A stretch of DNA of 64,000 nt. It comes from Lyngbya sp. CCAP 1446/10 (GTDB lineage Bacteria > Cyanobacteriota > Cyanobacteriia > Cyanobacteriales > Microcoleaceae). The position numbers were made by a program, and so were the translations under genes. The notes under the pieces were generated by a model that had not been told where the DNA came from, did no database searches, and saw only the letters and a program-made list of their open reading frames with translations. Positions 1 through 9,221 of the stretch are shown piece after piece. The stretch's first letter is position 1. Each line of letters begins with the position of its first letter. Where the stretch lies: assembly GCF_026130175.1 (NCBI RefSeq), contig NZ_JAIGNI010000003.1, forward strand, positions 124,001 to 188,000, written 5' to 3'.

Positions 1-28
1 ACTCATATCGAAGCAATATGGCCAGCGG

Positions 29-958
29 CTAAAGCACTTTTGACTTTATCCAAGCGGCGGGGAGACACAGCAATTTCTGAGAATTGCTGACATAGGCCCG
101 CTTCTGGAAAACATCGTACTGATTCCGTTCGATCGCATTTAAGATTCTGCTGTACAACATCGTAGCAGCCCACACTGTCCAGCGGATATCGGGACTCAAA
201 ACTTTGATTCCGGGCTCGGCGCTGGTGTATAATTTGCGAGCTCGCTGAATTTGAAACTTCATCAACTCCCGCCAGCGGTTGTCAATCACACCGTTGAATA
301 AATCTTCTTCGGTGTAGTTAAACAGCGCTAAGTCTTCTAAGGGCAGGTAAATGCGGCCACGACGGGCGTCTTCTCCGACATCGCGCAGAATGTTAGTTAA
401 CTGCTTGGCTATACCGAGGGCGATTGCTTCTTCCTTGGGAATTTTATTTCCCCAGTGCCAATTCCAGTTGGCAGCCCGGTTCGATTCGTCCACACCCATC
501 ACAGACATCGACATCAGCCCGACAGTACCCGCTACTCGATAACAGTAAAGATTGAGCTCTTCAAAAGTTTGGTAGCGGCTGCGGTACAAGTCCATTTGCT
601 GGCCCGCAATCATCTCTCTAAACGGCTGAATGTCGATCGGGAAACGAGACAAGGTATCCACCAAAGCCACGTCGTAATCGTCGTGGGGATGGCCCGCAAA
701 CAATGATTCTAGGCGTTTTTCCCACAGATTTAGGGTTTCAGGGGTCGTGGTCTCAGAACCAGGCCCGTCTACGAGTTCGTCGGTGCGGCGGCACCAAACG
801 TAAATCGCCCAGATAGCCCGACGTTTGGCTTCGGGCATGAGTTGAGTGCCTAAATAAAAATTTTTGGCATAACTCGCTGTGACTTGGCGGCACAATTCGT
901 AGGATTCTTCCAAAGAAGCCAGAGTTCTCATGCACTGGAGTTTTGACAGTTGCAGCAT
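29..958 (-). CDS. crtB: Phytoene synthase
   Basis: This enzyme condenses two geranylgeranyl diphosphates head to head into phytoene, the first committed step of carotenoid synthesis. The 309-residue protein is full length for the cyanobacterial family. It shows both Mg-diphosphate-binding aspartate motifs of squalene/phytoene synthases: DELVD at residues 60-64 and DVGED near residue 195, the latter followed by the typical GRIYLP stretch. The N-terminal ELCRQVTASYAKNFYLGTQLM region is characteristic. The gene lies 208 bp downstream of crtP on the same strand, the usual cyanobacterial crtP-crtB order, so co-transcription is likely. The ATG at 958 gives the usual family N-terminus. Confidence 0.96.
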   Translation of the reverse strand: MLQLSKLQCMRTLASLEESYELCRQVTASYAKNFYLGTQLMPEAKRRAIWAIYVWCRRTDELVDGPGSETTTPETLNLWEKRLESLFAGHPHDDYDVALVDTLSRFPIDIQPFREMIAGQQMDLYRSRYQTFEELNLYCYRVAGTVGLMSMSVMGVDESNRAANWNWHWGNKIPKEEAIALGIAKQLTNILRDVGEDARRGRIYLPLEDLALFNYTEEDLFNGVIDNRWRELMKFQIQRARKLYTSAEPGIKVLSPDIRWTVWAATMLYSRILNAIERNQYDVFQKRAYVSNSQKLLCLPAAWIKSKVL

Positions 959-1052
959 CCGAGAATAAGAAATTTAAAGATTAGAACTGAAATTCCCCCG
1001 TTGAGACAACGGGAGATTCTTTTACGTCTTTAGGATTGACGCATCCGAACCG

Positions 1053-1120
1053 AGAAACCTGGTTTTTTAACCGAGATTGAGGGTTTTCAGCAAATATTTT
1101 GGCTAAAAACCCGGTTTCAC
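1053..1120. repeat. Dispersed AAACC(C/T)GGTTT inverted-repeat element in the crtP-crtB spacer
   Basis: A GAAACCTGG motif and a downstream CCCGGTTTC motif face each other about 50 bp apart. They resemble the larger arrays at 3591-3802, 45648-45860, 49165-49452 and 51690-51931. This copy sits inside the presumed crtP-crtB operon, where the transcribed RNA could form a hairpin. Confidence 0.7.
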
Positions 1121-1166
1121 GTCGCCCGCGCGCAAATCCCAGTATTTATGAAAAATTCTTAATTTT

Positions 1167-2540
<1,374 letters not shown>

Positions 2541-2630
2541 TTAATACTACTGCCCTCTATATTCATTTTGTCTTCATTCTACTTTACAACTCGTTACATC
2601 TTTTTGGACAATCTGTAGGGAAACTGCACT

Positions 2631-2843
2631 ACCCAAAGCCGTGTCAACTTAAGGTACAACCCATAGTCCGGCAAGGGTTGAAACCCCTGCCTCAAAGCGC
2701 AAGTCCTCTCAAAGAGGACTAATGAGTTCTTGAGTCCTCTTTGAGAGGACTTTAGCTATTAGACAGGGGTTTCAACCCCTGGCGGACTAACGGGCAGACG
2801 AAAGACTTGGCGGGCTAACAGCTTAAGTTGACACTCCTTGGGC
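2631..2843. repeat. Nested palindromic (MITE-like) element upstream of crtP
   Basis: Most of the gap between crtP and the next gene is one large inverted structure. Outer arms GTGTCAACTTAAG (2641-2653) and CTTAAGTTGACAC (2822-2834) are perfect 13-bp complements. The pairing extends outward through CCCAAAG / CTTGGGC. Inside are a second pair (GGGTTGAAACCCCTGCCT against AGACAGGGGTTTCAACCC) and a third (GTCCTCTCAAAGAGGAC against GTCCTCTTTGAGAGGAC). No ORF is present. The terminal inverted repeats suggest a small non-autonomous mobile element or a composite of several palindromes. This is an inference, because no transposase or target duplication was identified. Confidence 0.75.
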
Positions 2844-2932
2844 ATTGCCGTCTCCTCTTCCCTTCGTGCCCGATACTTATTAAGTTTTGCTATTATAAAT
2901 TATCAAAACAATTGCTTAAAAAAGTTAAATTC

Positions 2933-3571
2933 ATGGCACAAACAATTCAAGCTAGAAATGTTGCACTAAATGATTTGGAAGCTCAATTCAAAATTGAGTG
3001 GGTTGAGGATGACCAATTCTTTCGGGAGTGGCAAGATGATTTGCCAGAAATAACTGATGCCGAAAAGCAGCGACTGGACAGAGTGAAAGCAAGTTACAGA
3101 AATTTGCTCAAACATCCGCCACTGCTAGAAAATACAGTCAAAATGGTCGTACTGTCTCCGCTTTTAGATTTAGCTGATTTTTATCTTGCTCCTTTTCACG
3201 TTACTTCAGAAAAATCTGTAGAAATTATTGACGAAGATGAAGGACTAATTGTCAGGGGACAAATGGATGTTTTGGCTTTGTTTCAGGAGTTTTGGGTAGT
3301 AGTTGTCGAATCTAAGAAAGCGGCGTTTTCTTTGGAAGTCGGTATTCCGCAGTTATTAGCTTATATGTTAGGTAGTGTGACGGGCGATCGACCTACTTAC
3401 GGTTTGTTAATGAATGGCTCTAACTTCTTATTTGTCAAGTTGGTTAAGGGGGAAACACCGCAGTACGCTTTTTCTCGCTGGTTTTCTATGTTCAATCCGG
3501 GGAATGATTTGTACACTGTGCTGAGTATTTTGAAGCGTCTCGGTGAGTTGAATGTGGGCAATATAGTTTAG
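2933..3571 (+). CDS. PD-(D/E)XK nuclease-like protein (annotated in cyanobacteria as restriction subunit R-like)
   Basis: The 212-residue protein has a central stretch QMDVLALFQEFWVVVVESKK. This fits a PD-(D/E)XK nuclease core: an aspartate, then a beta strand ending in E-x-K. A helix with GIPQLLAYMLG follows. Similar cyanobacterial proteins are labelled type I restriction enzyme R-subunit N-terminal-like, but no hsdM or hsdS partner and no helicase domain is present here, so a restriction role is not supported. An earlier in-frame start at 2828 would run into the upstream palindrome. The ATG at 2933 (MAQTIQARN) is preferred because its product begins with the conserved-looking part. Confidence 0.65.
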   Translation: MAQTIQARNVALNDLEAQFKIEWVEDDQFFREWQDDLPEITDAEKQRLDRVKASYRNLLKHPPLLENTVKMVVLSPLLDLADFYLAPFHVTSEKSVEIIDEDEGLIVRGQMDVLALFQEFWVVVVESKKAAFSLEVGIPQLLAYMLGSVTGDRPTYGLLMNGSNFLFVKLVKGETPQYAFSRWFSMFNPGNDLYTVLSILKRLGELNVGNIV

Positions 3572-3590
3572 CAAGCAATCCCACCAACGA

Positions 3591-3802
3591 TGAATCAGAA
3601 ACCGGGTTTTTTTCACAATCTTGTGGTTTCATCGAAAAACTTAGCAAAAAACCCGGTTTCTCGGCCACGCAACGATGAATCAGAAACCGGGTTTTTCCGA
3701 CAATCTTGCGCTTTCATCGAAAAACTTGGCAAAAAACCCGGTTTCTCGGCCACGCAACGACAACTCAGAAACCGGGTTTTTCCGACAATCTTGCGCTTTC
3801 AT
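3591..3802. repeat. Tandem array of AAACCGGGTTT dispersed repeats (about 2.5 units, period 84-86 bp)
   Basis: Units begin near 3591, 3675 and 3761. Each carries a CAGAAACCGGGTTTTT motif, and about 60 bp later the complementary AAAAAACCCGGTTTCT, so every unit can fold into a hairpin. The last unit overlaps the 3' end of the neighbouring minus-strand zinc-ribbon gene and supplies its last codons and stop. Confidence 0.9.
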
Positions 3803-4970
3803 CCACAAACGAAGTTGGTTGGGATTCGGGCTCAGGTAAGCCGGGAATAGGAAGATATCTCCAATTACCACTAAACAATAGGTACATCGCACCCGCAAAC
3901 ACGATACCGCTAACAACAGCAGCAGTAATTTTCCAAACACTGTAGGGACGATCGCCTTGAACTTCAGCGGTGCGAGCATTAACTATTACTTGATATTGCT
4001 TGTTTTGATAGCGATAGGCACACATCCACACAGGTAGCAAAATATGCTTAAAAGTGATAGCATTGTAATCTGTAGAAATGCTGTGAACCCGCTGAGTGTC
4101 GCCGCCGATATGTCTACAAACATCGAAGTGAATAGTACCCGCCATGACATTTTTAGCAGATTCAAATCCTTGAGGGAGAGAAACTTGCGATCGCTGTGCT
4201 TCAAATCCAGCTAAATAAGATGAATTGTACGCGCGTAGCGACTCTTTGAGATGCCAAGGTTCTAACTCATCTAGGCGATTGCGATCGACTGAAGTTGTAG
4301 CCGGAATCAGAATATCGTCAAAAGTGCGATCGACTCTGCCAGAAGCAGGCCACCATCTAGTATGCTGCACTTGGCGGGTTTTAGTTTCAGTTTCACCGTT
4401 AGCATTTGTTTCTGTATAACTCTCAGTGACGTAGTAGTGTTCTCCGCGATCGCCCTTATAGTAACTCACCGTATAACAGTCGTAAGTCCAAAACGGCAAA
4501 TAAACCCCTTGAATTTTCTCCGGTTGCGCTAGGGATTGCAAAGCAGAAGGAGCAAACCAGCGGTTGCTTAGCCACTTCTGAATGCTTTCTCTGGCCTGTT
4601 TATCAGTAACTTCAAAGGGTACAATTCCCTCTGGGTGTAAGCTAGGGCTAGCCTTTGCGGGTTTCGCCACAATTGGAGAAGCGCAAAACGGACATTTCCC
4701 CGCTACTTTCGGCGGTTCAAAAGTAATACTTGCTCCGCAATCATTGCATTTTACTTCTAAGGCTGTTATTGATAGATCTATCAGCGTCGTTTGGTCGATT
4801 TTTAGATATTGTTCGTAAGAATTTTCTTGTACTTCTTCGGCACTTTGGGGAATTGCATCTTCCCAGCCGCAGTAAGCACATTTTAGCTTTCCTGCTTTGG
4901 GGTTGAACTGTAAATAAGCACCGCAGCTAGGACAGGGAAAACGTTTAACAGCAGCTTCAGAATTATTCAT
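3765..4970 (-). CDS. Double zinc-ribbon membrane protein (YdjG-like partner of SPFH protein)
   Basis: The 401-residue protein starts with two four-cysteine zinc ribbons: C13/C16/C31/C34 and C75/C78/C93/C96. A long middle domain rich in Tyr and Trp follows, then one strongly hydrophobic segment near residues 345-368 that should cross the membrane. It resembles the TFIIB-type zinc-ribbon proteins encoded beside SPFH proteins in Bacillus ydjG-ydjH-ydjI. Here it lies 97 bp downstream of such an SPFH gene on the same strand. The last 13 residues (VDESARLSEKPGF) are encoded by the dispersed repeat, so the native stop has apparently been replaced. The exact function is unknown; a membrane-stress or membrane-organisation role is inferred from context. 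Confidence 0.75.
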   Translation of the reverse strand: MNNSEAAVKRFPCPSCGAYLQFNPKAGKLKCAYCGWEDAIPQSAEEVQENSYEQYLKIDQTTLIDLSITALEVKCNDCGASITFEPPKVAGKCPFCASPIVAKPAKASPSLHPEGIVPFEVTDKQARESIQKWLSNRWFAPSALQSLAQPEKIQGVYLPFWTYDCYTVSYYKGDRGEHYYVTESYTETNANGETETKTRQVQHTRWWPASGRVDRTFDDILIPATTSVDRNRLDELEPWHLKESLRAYNSSYLAGFEAQRSQVSLPQGFESAKNVMAGTIHFDVCRHIGGDTQRVHSISTDYNAITFKHILLPVWMCAYRYQNKQYQVIVNARTAEVQGDRPYSVWKITAAVVSGIVFAGAMYLLFSGNWRYLPIPGLPEPESQPTSFVDESARLSEKPGF

Positions 4971-5066
4971 AATAGTAGTTTATTTGTGAGGTTACACGCA
5001 ATAGGTAATCGGCAATCGGGAAAGCGTACCGATTACGAATTACCGATTACCTAAATATGCCAAATC

Positions 5067-6164
5067 TTAGGTGGCTGCTGGTGGGGGAGGCGGTGGCACT
5101 GTAGCCAATAAAGATGCTAATTCCGGCACTTGCGATGCTAACTTCCAGCCGTCAAAACCTGCCCGCCAAACCATTACCTGATGTGTCAAACCATTTTGCA
5201 GAAGTTGATGCAATTCAAAGGGCCCTAATTGTTGACTGTTTGGGGCAATGTACCACTGAGTTTGTGTTGCTGGGAGAGGTGGTGGCGGTGTTTGCGATGC
5301 TGGCGATGCTGGCGATTGCATCATATTTGTCATTTGCTGACCCATTGCCATTCCCATGCCCAATTCTAATGCTTGATTGCCACCGCTGGGGTTATTGGCT
5401 GATGCTTCTATAGCATTAGCAGCTTGATATTGGGTATATTGCTGCATATTTCCCAGAAGTCCGATCGAGGCTCGTTTGTCTAGTGCTGCTTCCACTTCAG
5501 CCGGCATTGAGATATTTTCAATTAATATCTGAGTTAATTCTAACCCGAACTGCTGGATATTTGGCTGTAGGGCTATGCGTATTTGTTCGCCCATTTGTGT
5601 GTAGTTGGCTGCAAAATCTAGCAGGGGAATGCGGGATGTGCCAACCCAATTTGCAAAGGCGGTGACTATTGTATTGCGGAGTTGTTCGCTAATTTCATCT
5701 ACTTGAAATAGTCCGTCTGTGCTGATTAATTGGTTTAAGAGTTGTTGTGGATTGTAAACTTTAATGTTGTAGGTTCCAAAAGCGCGCATTCGCACTGGGC
5801 CTAGTTCTGGATCGCGGATAATAATGGGGTTAGCGGTTCCCCATTTCAGGTTGGTAAATATTTTGGTGTTAAAAAAGTAAACTTCTGCTTTAAAGGGAGA
5901 GTTGAAACCGTAGGGCCAACCTTGTAAGGTGCTCAGAAGGGGTAAGTTGCGGGTGTTCAGTTCGTGCATTCCAGGATCGAAGACATCGGCAACTTTACCT
6001 TCGTTGACAAAGACTGCTACTTGTCCGGGCCTGACGGTGAGTTTAGCACCTTGTTTAATTTCGTTTTGGTGGCGCTCGAATCGATAGGCAATGGTATCGT
6101 TGGTGTTGTCTAACCATTCGATGATATCGATAAATTCGCCGCGAATTTTGTCAAAGAGTCCCAT
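5067..6164 (-). CDS. SPFH domain protein with C-terminal GYF_2 domain (YdjI family)
   Basis: Residues 1-250 match the SPFH (stomatin/prohibitin/flotillin-like) branch often called virion-core-like or YdjI: an N-terminal MGLFDKIRGEFIDIIEWLD, a VRPGQVAVFVNEGKVADVF strand, and a helical arm around EVEAALDKRASIGLLGNMQQY. A glycine- and methionine-rich linker and a PPPPLP stretch follow. Residues 305-350 (WYIAPNSQQLGPFELHQLLQ...W) resemble a GYF_2 module, which binds proline-rich peptides. The tail is again PPPPPPP, so self-association is possible. It is the first gene of a pair with the zinc-ribbon gene. SPFH proteins assemble on membranes; the client of this one cannot be read from sequence. Confidence 0.85.
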   Translation of the reverse strand: MGLFDKIRGEFIDIIEWLDNTNDTIAYRFERHQNEIKQGAKLTVRPGQVAVFVNEGKVADVFDPGMHELNTRNLPLLSTLQGWPYGFNSPFKAEVYFFNTKIFTNLKWGTANPIIIRDPELGPVRMRAFGTYNIKVYNPQQLLNQLISTDGLFQVDEISEQLRNTIVTAFANWVGTSRIPLLDFAANYTQMGEQIRIALQPNIQQFGLELTQILIENISMPAEVEAALDKRASIGLLGNMQQYTQYQAANAIEASANNPSGGNQALELGMGMAMGQQMTNMMQSPASPASQTPPPPLPATQTQWYIAPNSQQLGPFELHQLLQNGLTHQVMVWRAGFDGWKLASQVPELASLLATVPPPPPPAAT

Positions 6165-6312
6165 ATTTTTATTTTGAGCTTTTGTTAAATTTTAACTTCA
6201 ATAGGAGCGATCGCTCTTCCCGATCGCCATTGTAAAGTTTTTAGGCGCGATCGCTGGGAATGAGGGCGATCGCCCCTTGACTCCCTCAATCCCCTCCCAG
6301 CAATGGTTTCCC

Positions 6313-7083
6313 TCACAATTCGGGTTCAAGGCCGGCCGATCGCAATTGAGCGCGCAATTGCTCTAATTGGTGTTGGGCGCGATCGGCTCTTTGCCGCTCT
6401 TCTTCAGCTCTTTCAAAGCCCGTTAACAGCAGATTCCCTGCACTATCCCACCAGCGCAGCCAAGGTAATTCAGCATTTTGATATCTTTCCTGCCAGATGC
6501 CCAATTCCACTCCTAACGGTTGAATGGGATAATGATGGCGATCGTTGACCGGGACTAAATGATAGCTATTATCTACTAAATGGTAAACTTCAACACTCGC
6601 CTTTGTCACTTCATAAATCCCATAAAAAGCCGGACGGATGACATTTTCATAAATCCAGAATTTACCTGGCTTAGTTTCCTGTTGACCCGATCGCAATAAA
6701 GGCGTTCTGTCCCGTTCTTCTGCACCATTCCCCGATACAAACTCCAACACAATTAACGGCGCTACAAATTCTTGCCACATCACATAAGAACGGCGCAATT
6801 GACCGTCAATTGTGGGCGGAACGTTGGGAACATAAAACCAGTCCGGCGCTTCTGCACCCCGTTCTAACGGCTCTGTCAACCGCCAATAAATGCCGCTGTC
6901 TTGACCGATACAATAGTTACCATCTGGATGAATGTTTTGGAAGACAGGAGTAATTGAATCGGTTAACAGAATGCTTTGGGGAAGTTCTTGAAAGTTTTTC
7001 ACAAAAGTGCCGTCGGATTCTGGTAGCTGAGTGTGGTCTGGCCAACCTGTGGGGTTGTTTTCTACATCTAGGCTGAATTTCAT
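6313..7083 (-). CDS. Uma2 family (DUF820) PD-(D/E)XK putative endonuclease
   Basis: The 256-residue protein contains the Uma2-type order: APDWFYVPNVPP, then PLIVLEFVSGNG with the acidic residue on a beta strand, then GKFWIYENVIRPAFYGIYEV. The C-terminus (from about residue 222) is a charged coiled coil, EERQRADRAQHQLEQLRAQL, as in many cyanobacterial Uma2 paralogues. These proteins are expanded in filamentous cyanobacteria. They are thought to be nuclease-fold proteins of unknown role, and some are suspected to be linked to mobile elements. A second, shorter Uma2 gene is at 58309-58872. Confidence 0.85.
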   Translation of the reverse strand: MKFSLDVENNPTGWPDHTQLPESDGTFVKNFQELPQSILLTDSITPVFQNIHPDGNYCIGQDSGIYWRLTEPLERGAEAPDWFYVPNVPPTIDGQLRRSYVMWQEFVAPLIVLEFVSGNGAEERDRTPLLRSGQQETKPGKFWIYENVIRPAFYGIYEVTKASVEVYHLVDNSYHLVPVNDRHHYPIQPLGVELGIWQERYQNAELPWLRWWDSAGNLLLTGFERAEEERQRADRAQHQLEQLRAQLRSAGLEPEL

Positions 7084-7203
7084 AATGTTATTTTGATTGC
7101 AGGCATTGTTGATAGGGAGCTTTTGATTTTGATTGTAGGCGATCTATTTCAGAGTTTCATAGTTTTTGTAAGGTACGCCACAAGCACCCTACCGAAATAT
7201 AAA

Positions 7204-7458
7204 TCATAGCAATTCTTCCCGTATTTCATATTCCCCTTGCTCTCCTAGGACTAAAGGTTCATCCTGAAAGCACCCGATCGTTCTTTCAAAAAACCCCGGC
7301 GACCAGCCTAAATCTTCCGCTGTTTTAGCCTCAGTTGCAGGTACAATCGGCTGGAAAATTACAATAACTTCCAAATCTGTATCTTTGATACCGCCGGGGA
7401 TTTGCAAATGCAGCATCCCGTCTGCACCGACGCGCGATCGCACTTTAATCATTTGCAT
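7204..7458 (-). CDS. Antitoxin-like small protein without adjacent toxin
   Basis: This 84-residue protein has a short beta-rich N-terminus (IKVRSRVGADGMLHLQIPGG) and a C-terminal part ending in LGWSPGFFERTIGCFQDEPL...EIREELL. From memory, small cyanobacterial proteins with this pattern are usually followed directly by a PIN-domain (VapC) toxin. Here the 120 bp downstream on the same strand contain no PIN-like ORF, and the next gene is the Uma2 protein. It is therefore called an orphan antitoxin. The family assignment is recognition only and should be treated as moderate. Confidence 0.6.
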   Translation of the reverse strand: MQMIKVRSRVGADGMLHLQIPGGIKDTDLEVIVIFQPIVPATEAKTAEDLGWSPGFFERTIGCFQDEPLVLGEQGEYEIREELL

Positions 7459-7699
7459 AACTCTTGCTTCCTTAACTTTGTACTGAATTTTAATCTTCTA
7501 ATAACCTCAATAGACTTGCATTGCATAAATCTTCAATTGATAAGTCAACCGCAGATGTCAAGCAGATAAACACAAATAAACGCAGATAATTTTAAGATAA
7601 TTTCCGAATGAATGCAATGCAAGTCTAATCTTGATCCCATTCATTCAGGCTCCCTATACTTTGATGACAGGTATAAATTAAGTATAGTTGAAAACCTGA

Positions 7700-8950
7700 T
7701 TACTCTTCCACGCGAACCCGAGTGGCGCCAAAAGCAATTAATCGCGCTGGGATATTTCGCAAAATTGGCAACTGCAACAAAGCTGGAGGTGTAAACTGTC
7801 GATCGCTATCCAAGGCTCCCTTAATAATTTGGTCTTGCATCAAGGACTGAAATCCTTGAATGATGCGCGTCGGCCATTCCCGCTGTCGCTGCACCTCTGC
7901 CAAATCCCACAGGTGCAAGTGATGGTTTTTCAGGGGTGTACTCAGTACATTGGCCGCGACGACAGCATCTTGAATCGCATAGTTAATTCCCACGCCACCT
8001 ATCGGGGACATGACATGGGCGGCATCCCCAATTAACAGCAAACCGGGACGATACCAGCGGGGCAGACGGCTGGATTCAACTGACAGAAATGAAATCTGCG
8101 ACCAATCTTTGAGTTGAGCGACTCTATCTGCAAATTCCGGTGCTAGTTCAGCCACAGATTTTTGCAAATTTTCTATGCCTGAATCGCGCAATTTCTGATA
8201 GCTGCCTTTGAGAATTACATAACCTAGTTGCCAGTAATCCAAGCGGTCAATAACCACTAATAAATGACCTCCCGCAGCTCGCCCTCCCACACCGGAATCT
8301 TTGACATCGTGGGGACTGCGCGGCAAACGGAACCACAGAACGTCCATCGGCGGGGAAGTTTTAATCGGTTCAAAACCTGCTAATTGGCGCAGGCGGGAAA
8401 AGCGACCGTCGGCTGCAACTGTCAGGGGCGATCGCACTGCATGATATCCCCCATGTCCCCGATATCGAATTCCGCACACTATTTCATTTTCTATAATTAT
8501 TTCTTGTACGTTAGCTCCCATTACTAGCTGAAAATTGGGGTAGCGCTGCGCTTCGGCGGTGATGAATTCGAGAAACTTGACTTGGGGAAGAATTGTAATG
8601 TAAGGGTACTTGGTTTTCAGGCTGCTAAGATCTGCGATTGTGGCAGTATTTTCACCAGCTTGGATGGTGAGGCGGCGCATTTTGGTATGCGGCAATTCCA
8701 GTAATTTGTCGGCTAAACCCAATTGATCCATAATTTCCATTACTGACGGATGCAGGGTATCGCCGCGAAATTCTCGATCGAAATCTTTGTGTACTTCTAG
8801 CAGCATCACGGGAATGTTTTGCCGCGCTAAAAGCAATGCTAAAACAGCGCCAGCGGGCCCGCCTCCTACTATGCAGCAGCTTGTTTCCTGCGAGTCAATG
8901 ACAGAATGAGTTGTAGTGAATTCTGAATTCTCAACCGAGTTGACAGCCAT
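7700..8950 (-). CDS. FAD-dependent monooxygenase (PHBH/UbiH-like)
   Basis: The 416-residue flavoprotein has the N-terminal dinucleotide motif CCIVGGGPAGAVLALLLARQ, ending at an acidic residue in VMLLE. It also has the conserved second FAD motif GDAAHVMSPIGGVGINYAIQDAV near residues 305-325. This combination defines aromatic-ring hydroxylase-like FAD monooxygenases. The substrate is unknown; ubiquinone/plastoquinone-type or secondary-metabolite hydroxylation are both possible. It is transcribed divergently from dnaK, with 271 bp between the starts. Confidence 0.88.
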   Translation of the reverse strand: MAVNSVENSEFTTTHSVIDSQETSCCIVGGGPAGAVLALLLARQNIPVMLLEVHKDFDREFRGDTLHPSVMEIMDQLGLADKLLELPHTKMRRLTIQAGENTATIADLSSLKTKYPYITILPQVKFLEFITAEAQRYPNFQLVMGANVQEIIIENEIVCGIRYRGHGGYHAVRSPLTVAADGRFSRLRQLAGFEPIKTSPPMDVLWFRLPRSPHDVKDSGVGGRAAGGHLLVVIDRLDYWQLGYVILKGSYQKLRDSGIENLQKSVAELAPEFADRVAQLKDWSQISFLSVESSRLPRWYRPGLLLIGDAAHVMSPIGGVGINYAIQDAVVAANVLSTPLKNHHLHLWDLAEVQRQREWPTRIIQGFQSLMQDQIIKGALDSDRQFTPPALLQLPILRNIPARLIAFGATRVRVEE

Positions 8951-9221
8951 ATTTTTCGGCTCCCGCTTGGTGAATAAGTTTGCTAATTACTTACATTGTA
9001 TGGCTTTGCTAGAGAATGGGAGTTATATCCTGTGCGATCGTTTGTAGTGCGGATTTCAGTCCCCAGGCTGTTACGGACTGAATTCCGTACTACGAACCGT
9101 TTCAGCCACGAGTGAGAGAACCCCCCGCAGCCCCGTGGCTCGACAAGGTACAATAAATGCGATCGAACTTAACGCTTATATTTAAAAAGCTACACACAAC
9201 GCCACAGGAGACAACGGACGT

